Counted from the first letter of the stretch, positions 35,526 through 46,100 are shown. The stretch: DNA of 64,000 nucleotides from Leisingera sp. ANG-M7 (GCF_000813965.1 NZ_JWLI01000011.1:62001-126000); one strand, 5' to 3'. The notes: generated by a model from the letters alone, not told the origin. Translations and numbers: made by a program.

Positions 35526-36713
35526 ATGACCGCCAGCGCGCCGATCACCCAGGACGTTATGACCCTGCCCCGCAAGGAGCCCGAGGGCGGCAAGATCAAT
35601 CTTGTCGGCCTGACCCGCGAGCGGATGCGCGAAGTGCTGATCGAGCATGGAACGCCGGAAAAGCAGGCCAAAATGCGGGTCGGCCAGATCTGGCAGTGGA
35701 TCTATCAATGGGGCAAGCGCGACTTTGGCGATATGACCAACCTGGCCAAGGCCTATCGCGCGCAGCTGGCGGAGACGTTTGAGATCCGCATCCCAGAAGT
35801 GGTGAGCAAGCAGGTGTCGACCGACGGCACCCGCAAGTATCTGGTGCGGATCAACGGCGGTCACGAGGTCGAGGTGGTCTACATCCCCGAGGATGACCGC
35901 GGCACCCTGTGCATTTCCTCCCAGGTGGGCTGCACCCTGACCTGCTCCTTCTGCCACACCGGCACCCAGAAGCTGGTGCGCAACCTGACCCCGGCTGAAA
36001 TCGTCGGCCAGGTGATGATGGCGCGTGACGATCTGGAGGAATGGCCGGTGCCGGGCGCACCGAAGGATGAGACGCGGCTGCTGTCGAACATCGTGCTGAT
36101 GGGCATGGGTGAACCGCTTTATAACTTCGACAACGTGCGCGACGCGATGAAGATCGCGATGGATCCGGAAGGCATTTCTCTCAGCCGCCGCCGGATCACC
36201 CTGTCGACCTCCGGCGTGGTGCCGGAAATCGCCCGGACAGCCGACGAAATCGGCTGCCTGCTGGCGATTTCATTCCATGCCACCACCAACGAAACCCGCG
36301 ACGTGCTGGTGCCGATCAACAAGCGCTGGAACATCGACGAGCTGCTGCAGGCGCTGGCGGATTATCCGAAAGCATCCAACTCTGAGCGGATCACTTTTGA
36401 ATACGTGATGCTGGACGGGGTGAACGACTCGGACGAGGACGCGCACCGGCTGCTCGACCACATCAAGCGCTACAACATCCCGGCCAAGATCAACCTGATC
36501 CCCTTCAACGAATGGCCGGGCGCGCCCTACAAACGGTCCTCCAACAACCGCATCCGGGCCTTTGCCAATATCATCTATCAGGCGGGCTATGCCTCGCCGA
36601 TCCGCAAGACCCGCGGCGATGACATCATGGCCGCCTGCGGGCAGCTGAAATCGGCAACCGAACGCGCCCGCAAGAGCCGCAAGCAGATTGAGGCTGAAGC
36701 CGGTATGAAATGA
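35526..36713 (+). CDS. rlmN: 23S rRNA (adenine2503-C2)-methyltransferase RlmN
   Basis: This radical-SAM enzyme methylates A2503 of 23S rRNA and some tRNAs. The 395-residue protein has the HhH-like N-terminal region, the radical-SAM cluster CTLTCSFC (CxxxCxxC), [10 protein letters not shown], and conserved cysteines near the start and end ([19 protein letters not shown]). The length is typical. A strong terminator follows. The upstream gene is the LprI-like one, with 95 bp between. Confidence 0.97.
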   Translation: MTASAPITQDVMTLPRKEPEGGKINLVGLTRERMREVLIEHGTPEKQAKMRVGQIWQWIYQWGKRDFGDMTNLAKAYRAQLAETFEIRIPEVVSKQVSTDGTRKYLVRINGGHEVEVVYIPEDDRGTLCISSQVGCTLTCSFCHTGTQKLVRNLTPAEIVGQVMMARDDLEEWPVPGAPKDETRLLSNIVLMGMGEPLYNFDNVRDAMKIAMDPEGISLSRRRITLSTSGVVPEIARTADEIGCLLAISFHATTNETRDVLVPINKRWNIDELLQALADYPKASNSERITFEYVMLDGVNDSDEDAHRLLDHIKRYNIPAKINLIPFNEWPGAPYKRSSNNRIRAFANIIYQAGYASPIRKTRGDDIMAACGQLKSATERARKSRKQIEAEAGMK

Positions 36714-36756
36714 CCTGGCTCAGCTATCCGCCGGCTTGCCGGTAAATCTTCAGATC

Positions 36757-36781
36757 AGGCCGCCGCGGGCGGCCTTTTTTG
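36757..36781 (+). terminator. Intrinsic terminator of rlmN
   Basis: AGGCCGCC pairs with GGCGGCCT over eight bases with a GCG loop, followed by seven T, 44 bp after the stop. Confidence 0.9.
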
Positions 36782-36914
36782 TTTGCGCAGCGCGGGACCA
36801 ATCCCATCCCGCTGGTTCCGTCGCCCCAATTTTTCCCAATTCCAGCTCAATTTCCGCCGATTCCTGCAGACAGTTTCCAAATTGCGGACAGTCAATTTCA
36901 AAAGGAATCAGAGG

Positions 36915-37124
36915 ATGTCCCCGATGGAACAGAATACAGCCATGATCGAAGCTGGCGTGCTGGAACTGGTGCGCAGCGAACGCGAAAAAGCGCTGAGCCC
37001 GCGGGAATGGAAATTCCGCCTGCGCGGGTACGGTTATGCGGTGAAAACCGTAGGCGGCGCCCAGATTCTGACCCGGCTGACCACAGGTGCGGCCCTGGGG
37101 AAACTGCCGCCGGAATTCAGCTGA
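36915..37124 (+). CDS. Small conserved hypothetical protein
   Basis: A 69-residue, mostly helical protein with MEQNTAMIEAGVLELVRSEREKALSPREWKFRLRGYGYAVK near its start. It has no signal peptide or membrane helix. AAGGAATCAGAGG precedes the ATG, and a second ATG lies three codons in. The composition looks coding. I recognise no family. The upstream 130 bp after the rlmN terminator shows no other gene. Confidence 0.6.
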   Translation: MSPMEQNTAMIEAGVLELVRSEREKALSPREWKFRLRGYGYAVKTVGGAQILTRLTTGAALGKLPPEFS

Positions 37125-37154
37125 ACCCGGCAGCAGCAGACGGATTGCCCTGTC

Positions 37155-38003
37155 TTAGCATTCGCGGCCCGGCAGGCTGTCGCGCGGCGGTGCGGGCTCC
37201 CAGTTTTCAATGATCTCCACCGCTTCCTGGGCGGTGTCGACCACACGAAACAGGTCCAGATCCTGATCGGAAATGGTGCCGGCATCGGCCAGCGCCTCCC
37301 AATTGACGATCTTGTTCCAGAAATCCTTGCCGAACAGCAGGAACGGCACCCGCTCCATGCGGCCGGTCTGGATCAAGGTCAGGCTCTCGAACAGCTCATC
37401 CAGGGTGCCAAAGCCGCCCGGGAAAACGGTAATCGCCCGCGCCCGCATCAGGAAATGCATCTTGCGGATCGCAAAATAGTGGAAGTTGAAGCTGAGATCC
37501 GGCGTCACATAGCCGTTGGGCGCCTGCTCATGCGGCAGCACTATTGACAGGCCGACAGAATGGCCGCCGGCATCCTGTGCGCCACGGTTGCCCGCCTCCA
37601 TCACACCCGGTCCGCCACCCGTGACCACGACGTTATGGCGGCCGCCGCTCTCCTTGGACTTTTCGGTCATCAACCGGGCAAACTCACGCGCTTCATCGTA
37701 GAAATGCGACAGATCGGCCAGCGTCTGGGTGCGTGCCTTGTCCTTATGCGCAGGATCCGGAATGCGGGCGCCGCCGAACATCACGATGGTGCTTTCGATG
37801 CCATGCTCGTTCAGCATCAGCTCCGGCTTCAACAGCTCCAGCTGCAGGCGCACCGGGCGCAATTCATCCCGGCACAAAAACTCGTCATCCGCAAAGGCCA
37901 GCCGGTAGGCAGGCGCCTGGGTCTGCGGCGTGGCAGGCACATGTTCGGCCCGGTCCCGGTCGGAATGTGCGTCGCGGAAACGGCTGTGGCGATCTTCGGT
38001 CAT
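37155..38003 (-). CDS. LOG-family (TIGR00730-type) Rossmann-fold protein
   Basis: A 282-residue protein with the LOG hallmarks: IVMFGGARI near residue 75, VVTGGGPGVMEAGNRGA, and the catalytic PGGFGTLDELFE. Plant LOG enzymes release cytokinin by cleaving the ribose-5-phosphate from nucleotides. Bacterial members are nucleotide 5'-phosphate nucleosidases of broad specificity, so substrate is inferred. It has an N-terminal extension of about 70 residues rich in charged residues. It is divergent from the threonine dehydratase-like gene. Confidence 0.88.
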   Translation of the reverse strand: MTEDRHSRFRDAHSDRDRAEHVPATPQTQAPAYRLAFADDEFLCRDELRPVRLQLELLKPELMLNEHGIESTIVMFGGARIPDPAHKDKARTQTLADLSHFYDEAREFARLMTEKSKESGGRHNVVVTGGGPGVMEAGNRGAQDAGGHSVGLSIVLPHEQAPNGYVTPDLSFNFHYFAIRKMHFLMRARAITVFPGGFGTLDELFESLTLIQTGRMERVPFLLFGKDFWNKIVNWEALADAGTISDQDLDLFRVVDTAQEAVEIIENWEPAPPRDSLPGREC

Positions 38004-38151
38004 TGGCAATCCAGGTAAGAAATAACAGGACTTCCTTTGTAACCCTCCTTGGCCGTTAGCGCCAATCAAGAAAGCAGGAAACGCGCCGTTCCGCTTGCAC
38101 CCCGTCCCGGCGCGGCTAAGGTTCCGGCCAGGCAGGCAGGGAGGAATGCGC

Positions 38152-39072
38152 ATGGACTGGCAGGGTGAAATCGAAGCGGCGGCAAAGCGCATCCGCCCTC
38201 ACGTGCAGCAAACCCCGGTGATGCAGACCTGCGGGTTCGGGCTGGACTACCCGGTTGAACTGAAGCTGGAGCACATGCAGCACACCGGCAGCTTCAAGGC
38301 CCGCGGTGCCTTTAACACACTGCTGAGCCAGGAGGTGCCCGCCGCCGGTCTGGTTGCAGCATCCGGCGGAAATCACGGGGCAGCCGTTGCACATGCCGCG
38401 CATCAGCTGGGCCATAAAGCGCGCATCTATGTGCCCGAGATGGCAGGCCCCGCCAAGATTTCCCTGATCGAACGCACCGGCGCCGATCTGCAAGTGGTAT
38501 CCGGCGCCTATGCCAATGCGCTGGAAATGGCGCAGGCATACGAGCAAGAGACTGGCGCCATGCAGGTCCATGCCTATGACGCGCCTGCCACCGTGGCGGG
38601 CCAAGGGACCTGTTTTGCCGAGTGGCAGGCACAGGGGCTGAAAGCCAATACCCTGCTGATTGCAGTAGGCGGCGGCGGGTTGATCAGCGGTGCGTTGGCC
38701 TGGCTCCAAGGCGCGCGCAAAATCGTCGCGGTAGAGCCAGAGACTTCCTGTGCACTGAACGCAGCGCTTGCGGCCGGGCAGCCGATGGATGTCGAGGTCT
38801 CAGGTGTGGCAGCCAACGCGCTAGGGGCAAAACGCATCGGCAGCATCTGCTTTGAACTGGCCGCGGTGCAGGGTGTCACATCCCTCACCGTGCCAGACAA
38901 CGCTATCACCCAGGCCCAGACAGCGCTCTGGCGCGAACGGCGGATCCTGGTGGAGCCCGCAGGCGCCACCGCGCTGGCGGCGCTTATGGGCGGCGCTTAC
39001 CGTCCTGCCGCTGGAGAGCGTGTGGCAGTGCTGATCTGCGGCGGCAACATTGCACCGGATCCGCTGGGATAA
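38152..39072 (+). CDS. Threonine/serine dehydratase-like PLP enzyme
   Basis: A 306-residue fold-type II PLP enzyme. The PLP-lysine is in TGSFKARGAFN, with ASGGNHGAAVAHAA and the glycine-rich phosphate-binding loop AVGGGGLISGA. It lacks the C-terminal ACT domain of IlvA, so it is probably a catabolic threonine/serine dehydratase or racemase. Relatives also act on hydroxyaspartate. GGGAGG precedes the chosen ATG; another ATG six bases earlier is too close to the ribosome-binding site. The GntR-family gene 38 bp downstream may be linked. Confidence 0.87.
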   Translation: MDWQGEIEAAAKRIRPHVQQTPVMQTCGFGLDYPVELKLEHMQHTGSFKARGAFNTLLSQEVPAAGLVAASGGNHGAAVAHAAHQLGHKARIYVPEMAGPAKISLIERTGADLQVVSGAYANALEMAQAYEQETGAMQVHAYDAPATVAGQGTCFAEWQAQGLKANTLLIAVGGGGLISGALAWLQGARKIVAVEPETSCALNAALAAGQPMDVEVSGVAANALGAKRIGSICFELAAVQGVTSLTVPDNAITQAQTALWRERRILVEPAGATALAALMGGAYRPAAGERVAVLICGGNIAPDPLG

Positions 39073-39110
39073 CCCTTGCAGCAATCCGCAGGCAGCCCTA
39101 TCGCAATAAC

Positions 39111-39710
39111 ATGTCCGCAACCATCGCCGATACAATCTATCTGAGCCTGAGCGAGCGCATCATCACCGGTGCTCTTCCGGCAGGCGAAAAGCTGCGCCAG
39201 GATCATATCGCGCGCGAGTTCGAAGCCAGCCATGTGCCGGTGCGCGAGGCGCTGTTGCGGCTGGAGGCACACGGGCTGGCGGTGTCAGAACCGCGGCGCG
39301 GCACACGGGTCAGCGCATTGAACCCCGCCGAGATCCGCGAAGTGATAGAGATGCGGGTGGCGCTGGAGGTTCTGGCCCTGACCCATGCCTTTCCCCGGCT
39401 AACCGCCGAGGACATCGAAGCCGCCAACGCTGCCCGCCTGGCCTGCGATGCCGCCGAGGACATGGCCAGCTGGGAACGGCTGAACCGCGCCTTTCACCGG
39501 GTGATACTGACACCCTGCGCAATGCCGCGGCTGCTGGCCTCGATCGACGATCTGCATATTGCCGCTGCCCGGCATCTGTTCGCCAATTGGCAGCATCAAT
39601 GGAGCCGCAGGGTGGACGCCGATCACACCGCCATTGTCCAGGCGATGGCGCGGCGCGATGCTGCCGGAGCCTGCGAGATCCTGCGCCGCCACCTGCGACG
39701 GGTGCGCTGA
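39111..39710 (+). CDS. GntR-family regulator (FCD subfamily)
   Basis: A 199-residue regulator. The N-terminal winged helix ([44 protein letters not shown]) is followed by an all-helical FCD effector domain ([38 protein letters not shown]). It lies 38 bp after the dehydratase gene, which is the likeliest target. The ligand is unknown. The helix-turn-helix order and length are typical. Confidence 0.9.
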   Translation: MSATIADTIYLSLSERIITGALPAGEKLRQDHIAREFEASHVPVREALLRLEAHGLAVSEPRRGTRVSALNPAEIREVIEMRVALEVLALTHAFPRLTAEDIEAANAARLACDAAEDMASWERLNRAFHRVILTPCAMPRLLASIDDLHIAAARHLFANWQHQWSRRVDADHTAIVQAMARRDAAGACEILRRHLRRVR

Positions 39711-39828
39711 CCGGCTGGAACCCGGCGAAACGCCGTCAGGGGCGGCAATTTGGACGCAATCCGGACATGACCTGCGGGCAGTTTGCCGGTATGAAGCTCC
39801 GAATCTAACCGATGCCGGAGGAACATCC

Positions 39829-40656
39829 ATGTCCAACGCCCAGCTGGAAGCAGCAATCGAAGCCGCCTGGGAGGCGCGCGACACCATCACCCCCGCCACC
39901 ACCGGCGAACAGCGTGAAGCGATCGAAGACACCCTGAACGCGCTTGACTCAGGCAAGCTGCGGGTGGCCGAGAAACTGGAGAACGGCGACTGGCATGTGA
40001 ACCAGTGGGCCAAGAAGGCCGTGCTGCTGGGCTTCCGCATCAAGGACATGGAAATCCACGAAGGCGGCCCGCAGGCCGGCGGCTGGTGGGACAAGGTCGA
40101 CAGCAAGTTCAACGGCTGGGGCGAAGCTGACTGGAAATCCGCAGGCTTCCGCGCGGTGCCGAACTGCGTGGTCCGCAAATCCGCCTACATCGCGCCCGGC
40201 GCGGTGCTGATGCCCTCTTTCGTGAACCTCGGCGCCTATGTCGACGAAGGCACCATGGTGGACACCTGGGCCACCGTCGGCTCCTGCGCCCAGATTGGCA
40301 AGAACGTGCACCTGTCGGGCGGCGTCGGCATCGGCGGCGTGCTGGAGCCGATGCAGGCCGGCCCGACCATCATCGAGGACAACTGCTTCATCGGTGCCCG
40401 TTCCGAGGTAGTCGAAGGCTGCATCGTGCGCGAAGGCTCGGTTCTGGGTATGGGCGTGTTCATCGGCAAGTCGACCAAGATCGTCGACCGCGAGACCGGC
40501 GAAGTGATGTACGGCGAAGTGCCACCCTACTCTGTTGTTGTTGCAGGTTCGATGCCGTCTAAGAACAACGTCAGCCTCTACTGCGCGGTGATCGTGAAGC
40601 GCGTTGATGAGAAGACCCGCTCCAAGACCGGCATCAACGAGCTGCTGCGCGACTGA
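39829..40656 (+). CDS. dapD: Tetrahydrodipicolinate N-succinyltransferase
   Basis: DapD succinylates tetrahydrodipicolinate in the succinylase branch of lysine/diaminopimelate synthesis. The 275-residue protein has the helical N-terminal domain and a left-handed beta helix of hexapeptide repeats ([38 protein letters not shown]), with [10 protein letters not shown] and [21 protein letters not shown] precedes the ATG. A terminator follows. Confidence 0.97.
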   Translation: MSNAQLEAAIEAAWEARDTITPATTGEQREAIEDTLNALDSGKLRVAEKLENGDWHVNQWAKKAVLLGFRIKDMEIHEGGPQAGGWWDKVDSKFNGWGEADWKSAGFRAVPNCVVRKSAYIAPGAVLMPSFVNLGAYVDEGTMVDTWATVGSCAQIGKNVHLSGGVGIGGVLEPMQAGPTIIEDNCFIGARSEVVEGCIVREGSVLGMGVFIGKSTKIVDRETGEVMYGEVPPYSVVVAGSMPSKNNVSLYCAVIVKRVDEKTRSKTGINELLRD

Positions 40657-40681
40657 CCCGCAACGCAAGTCTGAAGCAAAG

Positions 40682-40712
40682 AACGCGCCTCTTGCGGGGC
40701 GCGTTTTCTTTT
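40682..40712 (+). terminator. Intrinsic terminator of dapD
   Basis: AACGCGCC and GGCGCGTT pair over eight bases with an eight-base loop, followed by TTTTCTTTT, 25 bp after the stop. Confidence 0.85.
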
Positions 40713-40809
40713 GTCTCCAGCGGCCGGCCGCTTGCCCCCTAAGTGCAAACCCCTTGCCGCGCAATAAACATGGCGCTAATGATATTACATCTACACATAA
40801 GAGAGTCAG

Positions 40810-42177
40810 ATGCAGACCATTTTCGCCCAGCGCGCCCGCCTGCCCAAAGGATGGGCCGAAAACCTCCGGCTGACGGTAGACAACGGCCGGATTGCCTCAG
40901 TGGAAACCGGTGCCCAACCGCAAGCTGGGGACGCGCAGGCAGACGTGCTTCTGCCGTCGCTGGGTAATCTGCACTCCCACAGTTTCCAGCGTGCCATGGC
41001 CGGAATGACCGAGTACCGAGCCGCCGGTAAGGACAGCTTCTGGACTTGGCGCGAGCTGATGTACCGCTTTATGGACCGCATCACGCCTGAGCAGTACGAG
41101 GCCATTGCCGCGCTGGTGTTCATGGAGATGCTGGAGGCCGGTTACGCATCTGTCGGCGAGTTTCACTACGTCCACCACCAACCCGGCGGTGCGCATTTTG
41201 CGTCGGTTACAGAGCTGAGCGAGCGGGTATTTGCTGCCGCCAGCCAGACAGGTATCGGCCTTACTCATCTGCCGGTGCTTTACACCTTCGGCGGTGCCGA
41301 AAAACAGGCTCTGAACGGGGGGCAGCAGCGGTTTGGCAACTCGGTTGGCGCGTTTTCCGAACTGGTTGGACGCGCCCGGGACATTGCCGCGCGGGACCTG
41401 CCCCAGGATGCATGTGTCGGTATCGCACCGCATTCGCTGCGCGCCACATGCCCGGAGGATCTGGCCGAGGTGCTGCAGATCCAGAACGGGCTGCCGGTGC
41501 ACATCCACATCTCCGAGCAGCCCAAGGAAGTGGCCGACATCAGCGCCTGGCTGGGCGCGCGGCCTGTTGAATGGCTGCTGGAAAACACAGCCGTTGATGG
41601 CAAATGGTGTCTGATCCACGCCACTCATATGACCAGCGCCGAGACAATCGGAATGGCGCGATCCGGTGCTGTTGCGGGTCTCTGCCCGATCACCGAGGCC
41701 AACCTGGGCGACGGACCGTTCAACGGGGTCGAATACCTGGCGCATGATGGCGCATTTGGGATCGGATCAGACTCCAATGTGCGGATATCGCTGCCGGAGG
41801 AGTTGCGCACGCTGGAGTATTCCCAGCGCCTGCGGGACCTGGCGCGCAATGTACTGGTGCCAGGTGAGGGCTCGGTGGGAGAGACCTTGTACTTGGGCGC
41901 GGCGAAAGGCGGCGCTCAGGCACTCGGGCGCCATGCCGGGCGGATTGAGGAAGGCGCGCTGGCTGATCTGGTGGCAATAGACGGTGGCGTGCCGGCTCTT
42001 TGCGCACTGAAACCAGAACAACTGCTGGACGGTCTCTGCTTTGCGGCAGGCGATGACATCGTCACGGATGTCTGGAGCGCTGGCCGCCATGTGGTTCAGC
42101 AAGGCCGCCATATCGCACGGGACAGCGTGGTTGCAGGCTACAAGACAGCAATCAAGGAACTGCTGAACAGTCTCTAA
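40810..42177 (+). CDS. hutF: Formimidoylglutamate deiminase
   Basis: HutF deiminates N-formimidoyl-glutamate to N-formylglutamate in the five-step histidine degradation pathway. The 455-residue amidohydrolase has zinc-binding LGNLHSHSFQRAM, APHSLRATC, HIHISEQPKE, LIHATHM and FGIGSDSNVRIS. It is an isolated hut gene in this window, facing hutD tail to tail. The other hut enzymes (HutH, HutU, HutI, HutG) are not present here and may lie elsewhere. Confidence 0.93.
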   Translation: MQTIFAQRARLPKGWAENLRLTVDNGRIASVETGAQPQAGDAQADVLLPSLGNLHSHSFQRAMAGMTEYRAAGKDSFWTWRELMYRFMDRITPEQYEAIAALVFMEMLEAGYASVGEFHYVHHQPGGAHFASVTELSERVFAAASQTGIGLTHLPVLYTFGGAEKQALNGGQQRFGNSVGAFSELVGRARDIAARDLPQDACVGIAPHSLRATCPEDLAEVLQIQNGLPVHIHISEQPKEVADISAWLGARPVEWLLENTAVDGKWCLIHATHMTSAETIGMARSGAVAGLCPITEANLGDGPFNGVEYLAHDGAFGIGSDSNVRISLPEELRTLEYSQRLRDLARNVLVPGEGSVGETLYLGAAKGGAQALGRHAGRIEEGALADLVAIDGGVPALCALKPEQLLDGLCFAAGDDIVTDVWSAGRHVVQQGRHIARDSVVAGYKTAIKELLNSL

Positions 42178-42707
42178 GCACACAATATCCGCACTTGGAC
42201 AACGGTGCCGCCGCCGGTGACCACCGCGGCGCCGGCGCCTTGTGTAACAACCCCTTCGCCCGGACCAAGCCGGCCTGTGCCTGCCGCCTCCAGGCCGCCT
42301 GAGACCACAAACAGAACGCGCAGCCCTTCGGTCTCCGGCACCGGGCCGTCAGCGAGAATACTGGGCTCTGCCGTCACCAGTACCGGATCATATATCACAT
42401 TGAAGGCCTTGCAGGGCCCATCGCGCAACTGGCAGCCCAGCGCTGCTTCGCCATCAAAACACAGCGGATCGAGCGGCCGGGCTTCCACCCGTGCGGTTTC
42501 ATTCGACAGGGTGTGTCCGGCCCCTTCGACGACGCAATGGATACGGGCGAGGCCCGGGAATGAGGAAAACGGGCCGTCCCGGGTGATGTCCGCCAAGCTC
42601 AGGCGCCAAACCAGCTCTCCACCTTCAGCATGAGACGCCAGTTCGCGGGTCACGCCGCCGCCGTTCTTCCACGGAACAGGCTGGGCAGTCAGGGCAGAGA
42701 AGCGCAT
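42174..42707 (-). CDS. hutD: HutD/Ves-family protein
   Basis: A 177-residue cupin-fold protein of the HutD family. FSALTAQPVPWKNGGGVTRELASH is the conserved start and GPFSSFPGLARIHCVVEG a core strand. HutD accompanies hut genes and may set an upper limit on histidine breakdown; its ligand is debated. It overlaps the 3' end of hutF by 4 bp on the other strand. CAAGGATTCTGCA precedes the ATG. Confidence 0.88.
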   Translation of the reverse strand: MRFSALTAQPVPWKNGGGVTRELASHAEGGELVWRLSLADITRDGPFSSFPGLARIHCVVEGAGHTLSNETARVEARPLDPLCFDGEAALGCQLRDGPCKAFNVIYDPVLVTAEPSILADGPVPETEGLRVLFVVSGGLEAAGTGRLGPGEGVVTQGAGAAVVTGGGTVVQVRILCA

Positions 42708-42852
42708 TGCAGAATCCTTGCAGAGGGTATTTCAGCACAGGCATAAAACCCGGATGCCTGGAACTGCAAGGTTTCCATTTCCCGCTCACCCGGCCCGTGC
42801 CGCCCGCGCAATTTGATTGACCATCCCCCTGCCCCGGCGCTATGGCGGCGCC

Positions 42853-43200
42853 ATGGAAAAGAAGAAACCCTCCCGCCAGCAAGTCTATACCCTGCTTGTC
42901 CAGATCGGACGCAAGGAAGGAGACGGCCTGCCCGATGGCGCCACCGGTGCTGCGCTGATGATCTATGCGTCTGGCATTGATGAAGCTGAGGCGGTGCGGG
43001 AAACCGTGGCGATCCTTAAACAGGCCGACACCGCACCGCTGGATGTGACCGGATATGGCACCCTGGAAGAGCGCGAGGCCGAAGGCCATGAAATCGGGGA
43101 CGAAGAACGTGATCTGATGCAGCGGGCGCTGGAGGAAAACGCAGTGATTGTCGCTCAGATGACCCCATTCTTCGACGGCGAAGAGCCGGTTTTCCACTAG
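42853..43200 (+). CDS. Conserved hypothetical protein
   Basis: A 115-residue, acidic, soluble protein. MEKKKPSRQQVYTLLVQIGRKEGDGLPDGATGAALMIYASG is followed by an acidic helical half. It shows no signal peptide or membrane segment. I recognise no family. The start is uncertain: an in-frame TTG 36 bp upstream would add 12 residues and neither has a clear ribosome-binding site. It is convergent with the ion-channel-like gene. Confidence 0.7.
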   Translation: MEKKKPSRQQVYTLLVQIGRKEGDGLPDGATGAALMIYASGIDEAEAVRETVAILKQADTAPLDVTGYGTLEEREAEGHEIGDEERDLMQRALEENAVIVAQMTPFFDGEEPVFH

Positions 43201-43209
43201 CAGAAGACG

Positions 43210-44265
43210 TCAGTTCTGACTGCCGAACCATTTGCGGTATAGGGCGTCATAGCTGCCGTCCTCCTGCATCGTCAGAAGCACCTGATTCACATCCTCTACC
43301 AGCGGTGATCCGGCCGGGAAGACCAGCCCGTAGTTTTCGCGCAAAAACGGCTGACCGATGGTCTGCCCGTACTTATGCCCGCCCTGCTGCTCGTAGAATT
43401 TCAGCACCGGCGCATCAAAGACCACCGCCTTGATCTCAGACGCCTCAAACGCGGCGAGCATACCTTCCAGGCCTTCAAAGGCGGCATAATCGATCTCACG
43501 CCGGTCGAGGAAACCCGCAGCGGTGGAGCCGCCAATGGTGCCGACAGATCTGCCGTAGAGGTCATTAACAGAGTTCACGGAGCCGCTGATGGCTTCCACC
43601 GTCATCACTGCCGTGATCTTGGCAACAAAAATGGAGACGATGAAGAGCGAGGAGATCACCAGCAGAACGCCGAACATGCGGCCAATGGGCGTGCGCGGCA
43701 CCCGTTCCTCAAATCCGCCGTTCACCACCAGGTTCAATGCCCACCAGAAAGACGGAAACCAAGCCTCCTTCAGCGGGCGGTCGAAGTAGGGTTGGGCGCG
43801 GCGTTCAAACGCCCACATCATCATGCCGCCCCCGAACAGCAGCAGAAAGGCGATGCCGATGGCGGCGGCCAGGTCCCAGGACAGCAGCGCCCGCAACAGA
43901 GACGGCTCGCGGATATCATCGGCCTGCACCATGATCTGAAGGCCGCTTTCGAAGATCGGATGGCTGAAATCCATCTGGATCTCACGGGAGGCCGTGATCG
44001 AGATATTGGCCGCTGCCAGATCCGCCTCGCCGTTGCGGACACCGTCCAGCATCTCTGCAAAACTGCCGGTGCGGTTGATGCGGTACTCCAAATCCAGCCG
44101 CTCAGCCAGGATCTTGAACAGTTCCAGCGAAAATCCGGTGTCGCCACCCTCTTCGACCATGGAGAACGGCGGGCGGGTCACGGTGTTGACCGTCAGAACC
44201 TGCGCAGAGAGCATTTGCCCCCAAAGCATGAAAAGGGCAGCGGTGATCAGGCGGGAGTACAGCAC
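43210..44265 (-). CDS. GluR0-like ionotropic receptor / substrate-binding ion channel
   Basis: A 351-residue protein with a split binding domain around a channel. Residues 1-22 are a signal peptide (GTG start). S1 (22-120) has [15 protein letters not shown], with the Thr and Arg that bind amino-acid ligands in this fold. A transmembrane helix is at about 130-150, a pore-like re-entrant segment at 168-190 ([12 protein letters not shown]), and a second helix at about 195-222. S2 (228-350) contains AVVFDAPVL with an Asp in the usual ligand position. This order matches prokaryotic glutamate receptor GluR0. The filter is not the K+-type TVGYG. A TTG start 26 codons upstream is open, but lacks a ribosome-binding site. 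Confidence 0.82.
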   Translation of the reverse strand: MLYSRLITAALFMLWGQMLSAQVLTVNTVTRPPFSMVEEGGDTGFSLELFKILAERLDLEYRINRTGSFAEMLDGVRNGEADLAAANISITASREIQMDFSHPIFESGLQIMVQADDIREPSLLRALLSWDLAAAIGIAFLLLFGGGMMMWAFERRAQPYFDRPLKEAWFPSFWWALNLVVNGGFEERVPRTPIGRMFGVLLVISSLFIVSIFVAKITAVMTVEAISGSVNSVNDLYGRSVGTIGGSTAAGFLDRREIDYAAFEGLEGMLAAFEASEIKAVVFDAPVLKFYEQQGGHKYGQTIGQPFLRENYGLVFPAGSPLVEDVNQVLLTMQEDGSYDALYRKWFGSQN

Positions 44266-44532
44266 GGAAACGCTCGGTTTGGCCTCTGACAGAGTTTCAA
44301 CGTCCTTAGGCGGATCACGTTTTTCAAGCAAGCGCTTTGGCAACAGAGGCAGAATTGCCGCCGGAACTGTGTCCGGCAGGCAGCCGAAGCGGCAGTTTTG
44401 AGCTGTTTGGCCGCCGCTGCAGGTGAGGTGCTGTCCGTCGAGATCTTGCCAGTTTCATTGCCTGTGCTGTGAATTGCGCTGCGCCGCGATCCGGGCTAGG
44501 CCTGTGCCAACAGGAACCTGAGGAGCCAGACG

Positions 44533-45678
44533 ATGCCGCCAACCGATCCCGCCCGCCTGACCGCCGACCTGATCCGCTGCCCGTCGGTCACGCCTGAGGA
44601 GGGCGGCGCATTGGTTCTGCTGGAAAAACTGCTGAGCCAGGCTGGTTTCACCTGTACGCGCGCCGACCGCGGCGAAGTCAGCAACCTGTTTGCCCGCTGG
44701 GGCGCCAAAGGCCACGCCAAAACCTTTGGCTTCAACGGCCACACCGATGTGGTGCCGCTGGGGGATGAAGCTGCCTGGACAATGCCTCCCTTTGGAGCCG
44801 AGGAGAAGGACGGCTTCATGTACGGCCGCGGCGCCACCGACATGAAGTCCGGGGTTGCCGCCTTTGCCGCGGCCGCTGTGGACCTCGTGCAGGACACCCC
44901 GCCGGATGGCGCCATCATCCTGACCATCACCGGCGACGAGGAAGGCGATGCCGTCGACGGAACCACCGCGCTTCTGGACTACATGGCAGATGCGGGCGAA
45001 CAGATGTCTGTCTGCCTTGTGGGCGAGCCTACTTGCCCCAACGAGATGGGCGAGATGATCAAGATCGGCCGCCGGGGGTCGATGACCGCCTGGTTTACGG
45101 TCACCGGTGTGCAGGGGCATTCGGCCTATCCGCACCGGGCCAACAATCCGCTGAATGCAATGGCGCGGCTGATGGACCGGCTGGCAAGCCATGAGCTGGA
45201 CAAGGGCACCGAGCATTTCGATGCCTCCACCCTGGCAGTGGTCACCATCGACACCGGCAATGCCGCAACCAATGTAATACCGGCGCAGGCGACTTCTGCG
45301 GTGAACATCCGCTTCAACGACGCCCATACAGGTGCCGGCCTCTCAGACTGGCTGCAAAGCGAGGCGGACAAAGTGGCTGCTGAATTCGGCGTTGATATCG
45401 GGATGAAGGTGAAGATCTCAGGAGAGAGCTTCATTACCCCGCCCGGGGCGCTCTCTGATCTGGTTTCAAAAGCGGTCGAAGCAGAAACCGGCCGCAAGCC
45501 TGAGCTGTCGACCACCGGCGGCACATCGGATGCACGCTTTGTGAAAAACCACTGCCCCGTGGTGGAATTCGGCCTGGTTGGCAAGACCATGCATCAGGTG
45601 GATGAGCGGGTCGAGGTCGCCCAGATCCATCAGCTCAAAGCCATCTATACCCGCATCCTGCAGGACTATTTCGCATGA
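44533..45678 (+). CDS. dapE: Succinyl-diaminopimelate desuccinylase
   Basis: DapE is a di-zinc M20-family peptidase-fold enzyme that removes succinate from N-succinyl-diaminopimelate. The 381-residue protein has metal ligands in [30 protein letters not shown] and a C-terminal His in GKTMHQVDE. The dimerisation lid is visible ([29 protein letters not shown]). It overlaps the GNAT gene in ATGA. Confidence 0.96.
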   Translation: MPPTDPARLTADLIRCPSVTPEEGGALVLLEKLLSQAGFTCTRADRGEVSNLFARWGAKGHAKTFGFNGHTDVVPLGDEAAWTMPPFGAEEKDGFMYGRGATDMKSGVAAFAAAAVDLVQDTPPDGAIILTITGDEEGDAVDGTTALLDYMADAGEQMSVCLVGEPTCPNEMGEMIKIGRRGSMTAWFTVTGVQGHSAYPHRANNPLNAMARLMDRLASHELDKGTEHFDASTLAVVTIDTGNAATNVIPAQATSAVNIRFNDAHTGAGLSDWLQSEADKVAAEFGVDIGMKVKISGESFITPPGALSDLVSKAVEAETGRKPELSTTGGTSDARFVKNHCPVVEFGLVGKTMHQVDERVEVAQIHQLKAIYTRILQDYFA

Positions 45679-46100
45679 GCCTGAGCATCTCGGTCACCGA
45701 GGATCTCAAAACATGCTTTGCCTTGCGCCACCGTGTGTTTGTCGAGGAGCAAGGTGTGCCGGTGGAGGAGGAGCAGGACGACCTGGACGCCTCCGCCACT
45801 CATCTTCTGGCGCTGCAGGACAGTGTCCCGGTTGGGACGGCGCGGATTGTGTTCAATGGGAACACTGCCAAGATCGGCCGGGTTTGCGTGCTGTCCTCTA
45901 CCCGCGGCACCGGGCTTGGCGCCAAGCTGATTGAGGCTGCAGTGGATACCGCACGGGCACATCCCGGCGTAACCAAGGCCAAGCTTGGCGCGCAGATCCA
46001 TGCGCTCGGGTTCTATGAAAAGCTTGGCTTCATCGCCTTTGGCCCGGTCTATGACGATGCCGGCATCGACCATCGGGACATGGTGCGTGATTTCACGTGA
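45675..46100 (+). CDS. GNAT-family N-acetyltransferase
   Basis: A 141-residue [21 protein letters not shown] begins the fold, and the acetyl-CoA-binding [11 protein letters not shown] lies near residues 76-86. [14 protein letters not shown] is typical of ElaA-like members. The substrate is unknown. Its start overlaps the dapE stop and its stop overlaps the next gene's GTG, so the three genes are translationally coupled. Confidence 0.92.
   Translation: MSLSISVTEDLKTCFALRHRVFVEEQGVPVEEEQDDLDASATHLLALQDSVPVGTARIVFNGNTAKIGRVCVLSSTRGTGLGAKLIEAAVDTARAHPGVTKAKLGAQIHALGFYEKLGFIAFGPVYDDAGIDHRDMVRDFT

Noticed and set aside
44266-44343. TTG-started N-terminal extension of the GluR0-like protein
   Set aside because: No ribosome-binding site, and the extra residues precede a well-formed signal peptide that begins at the chosen GTG.
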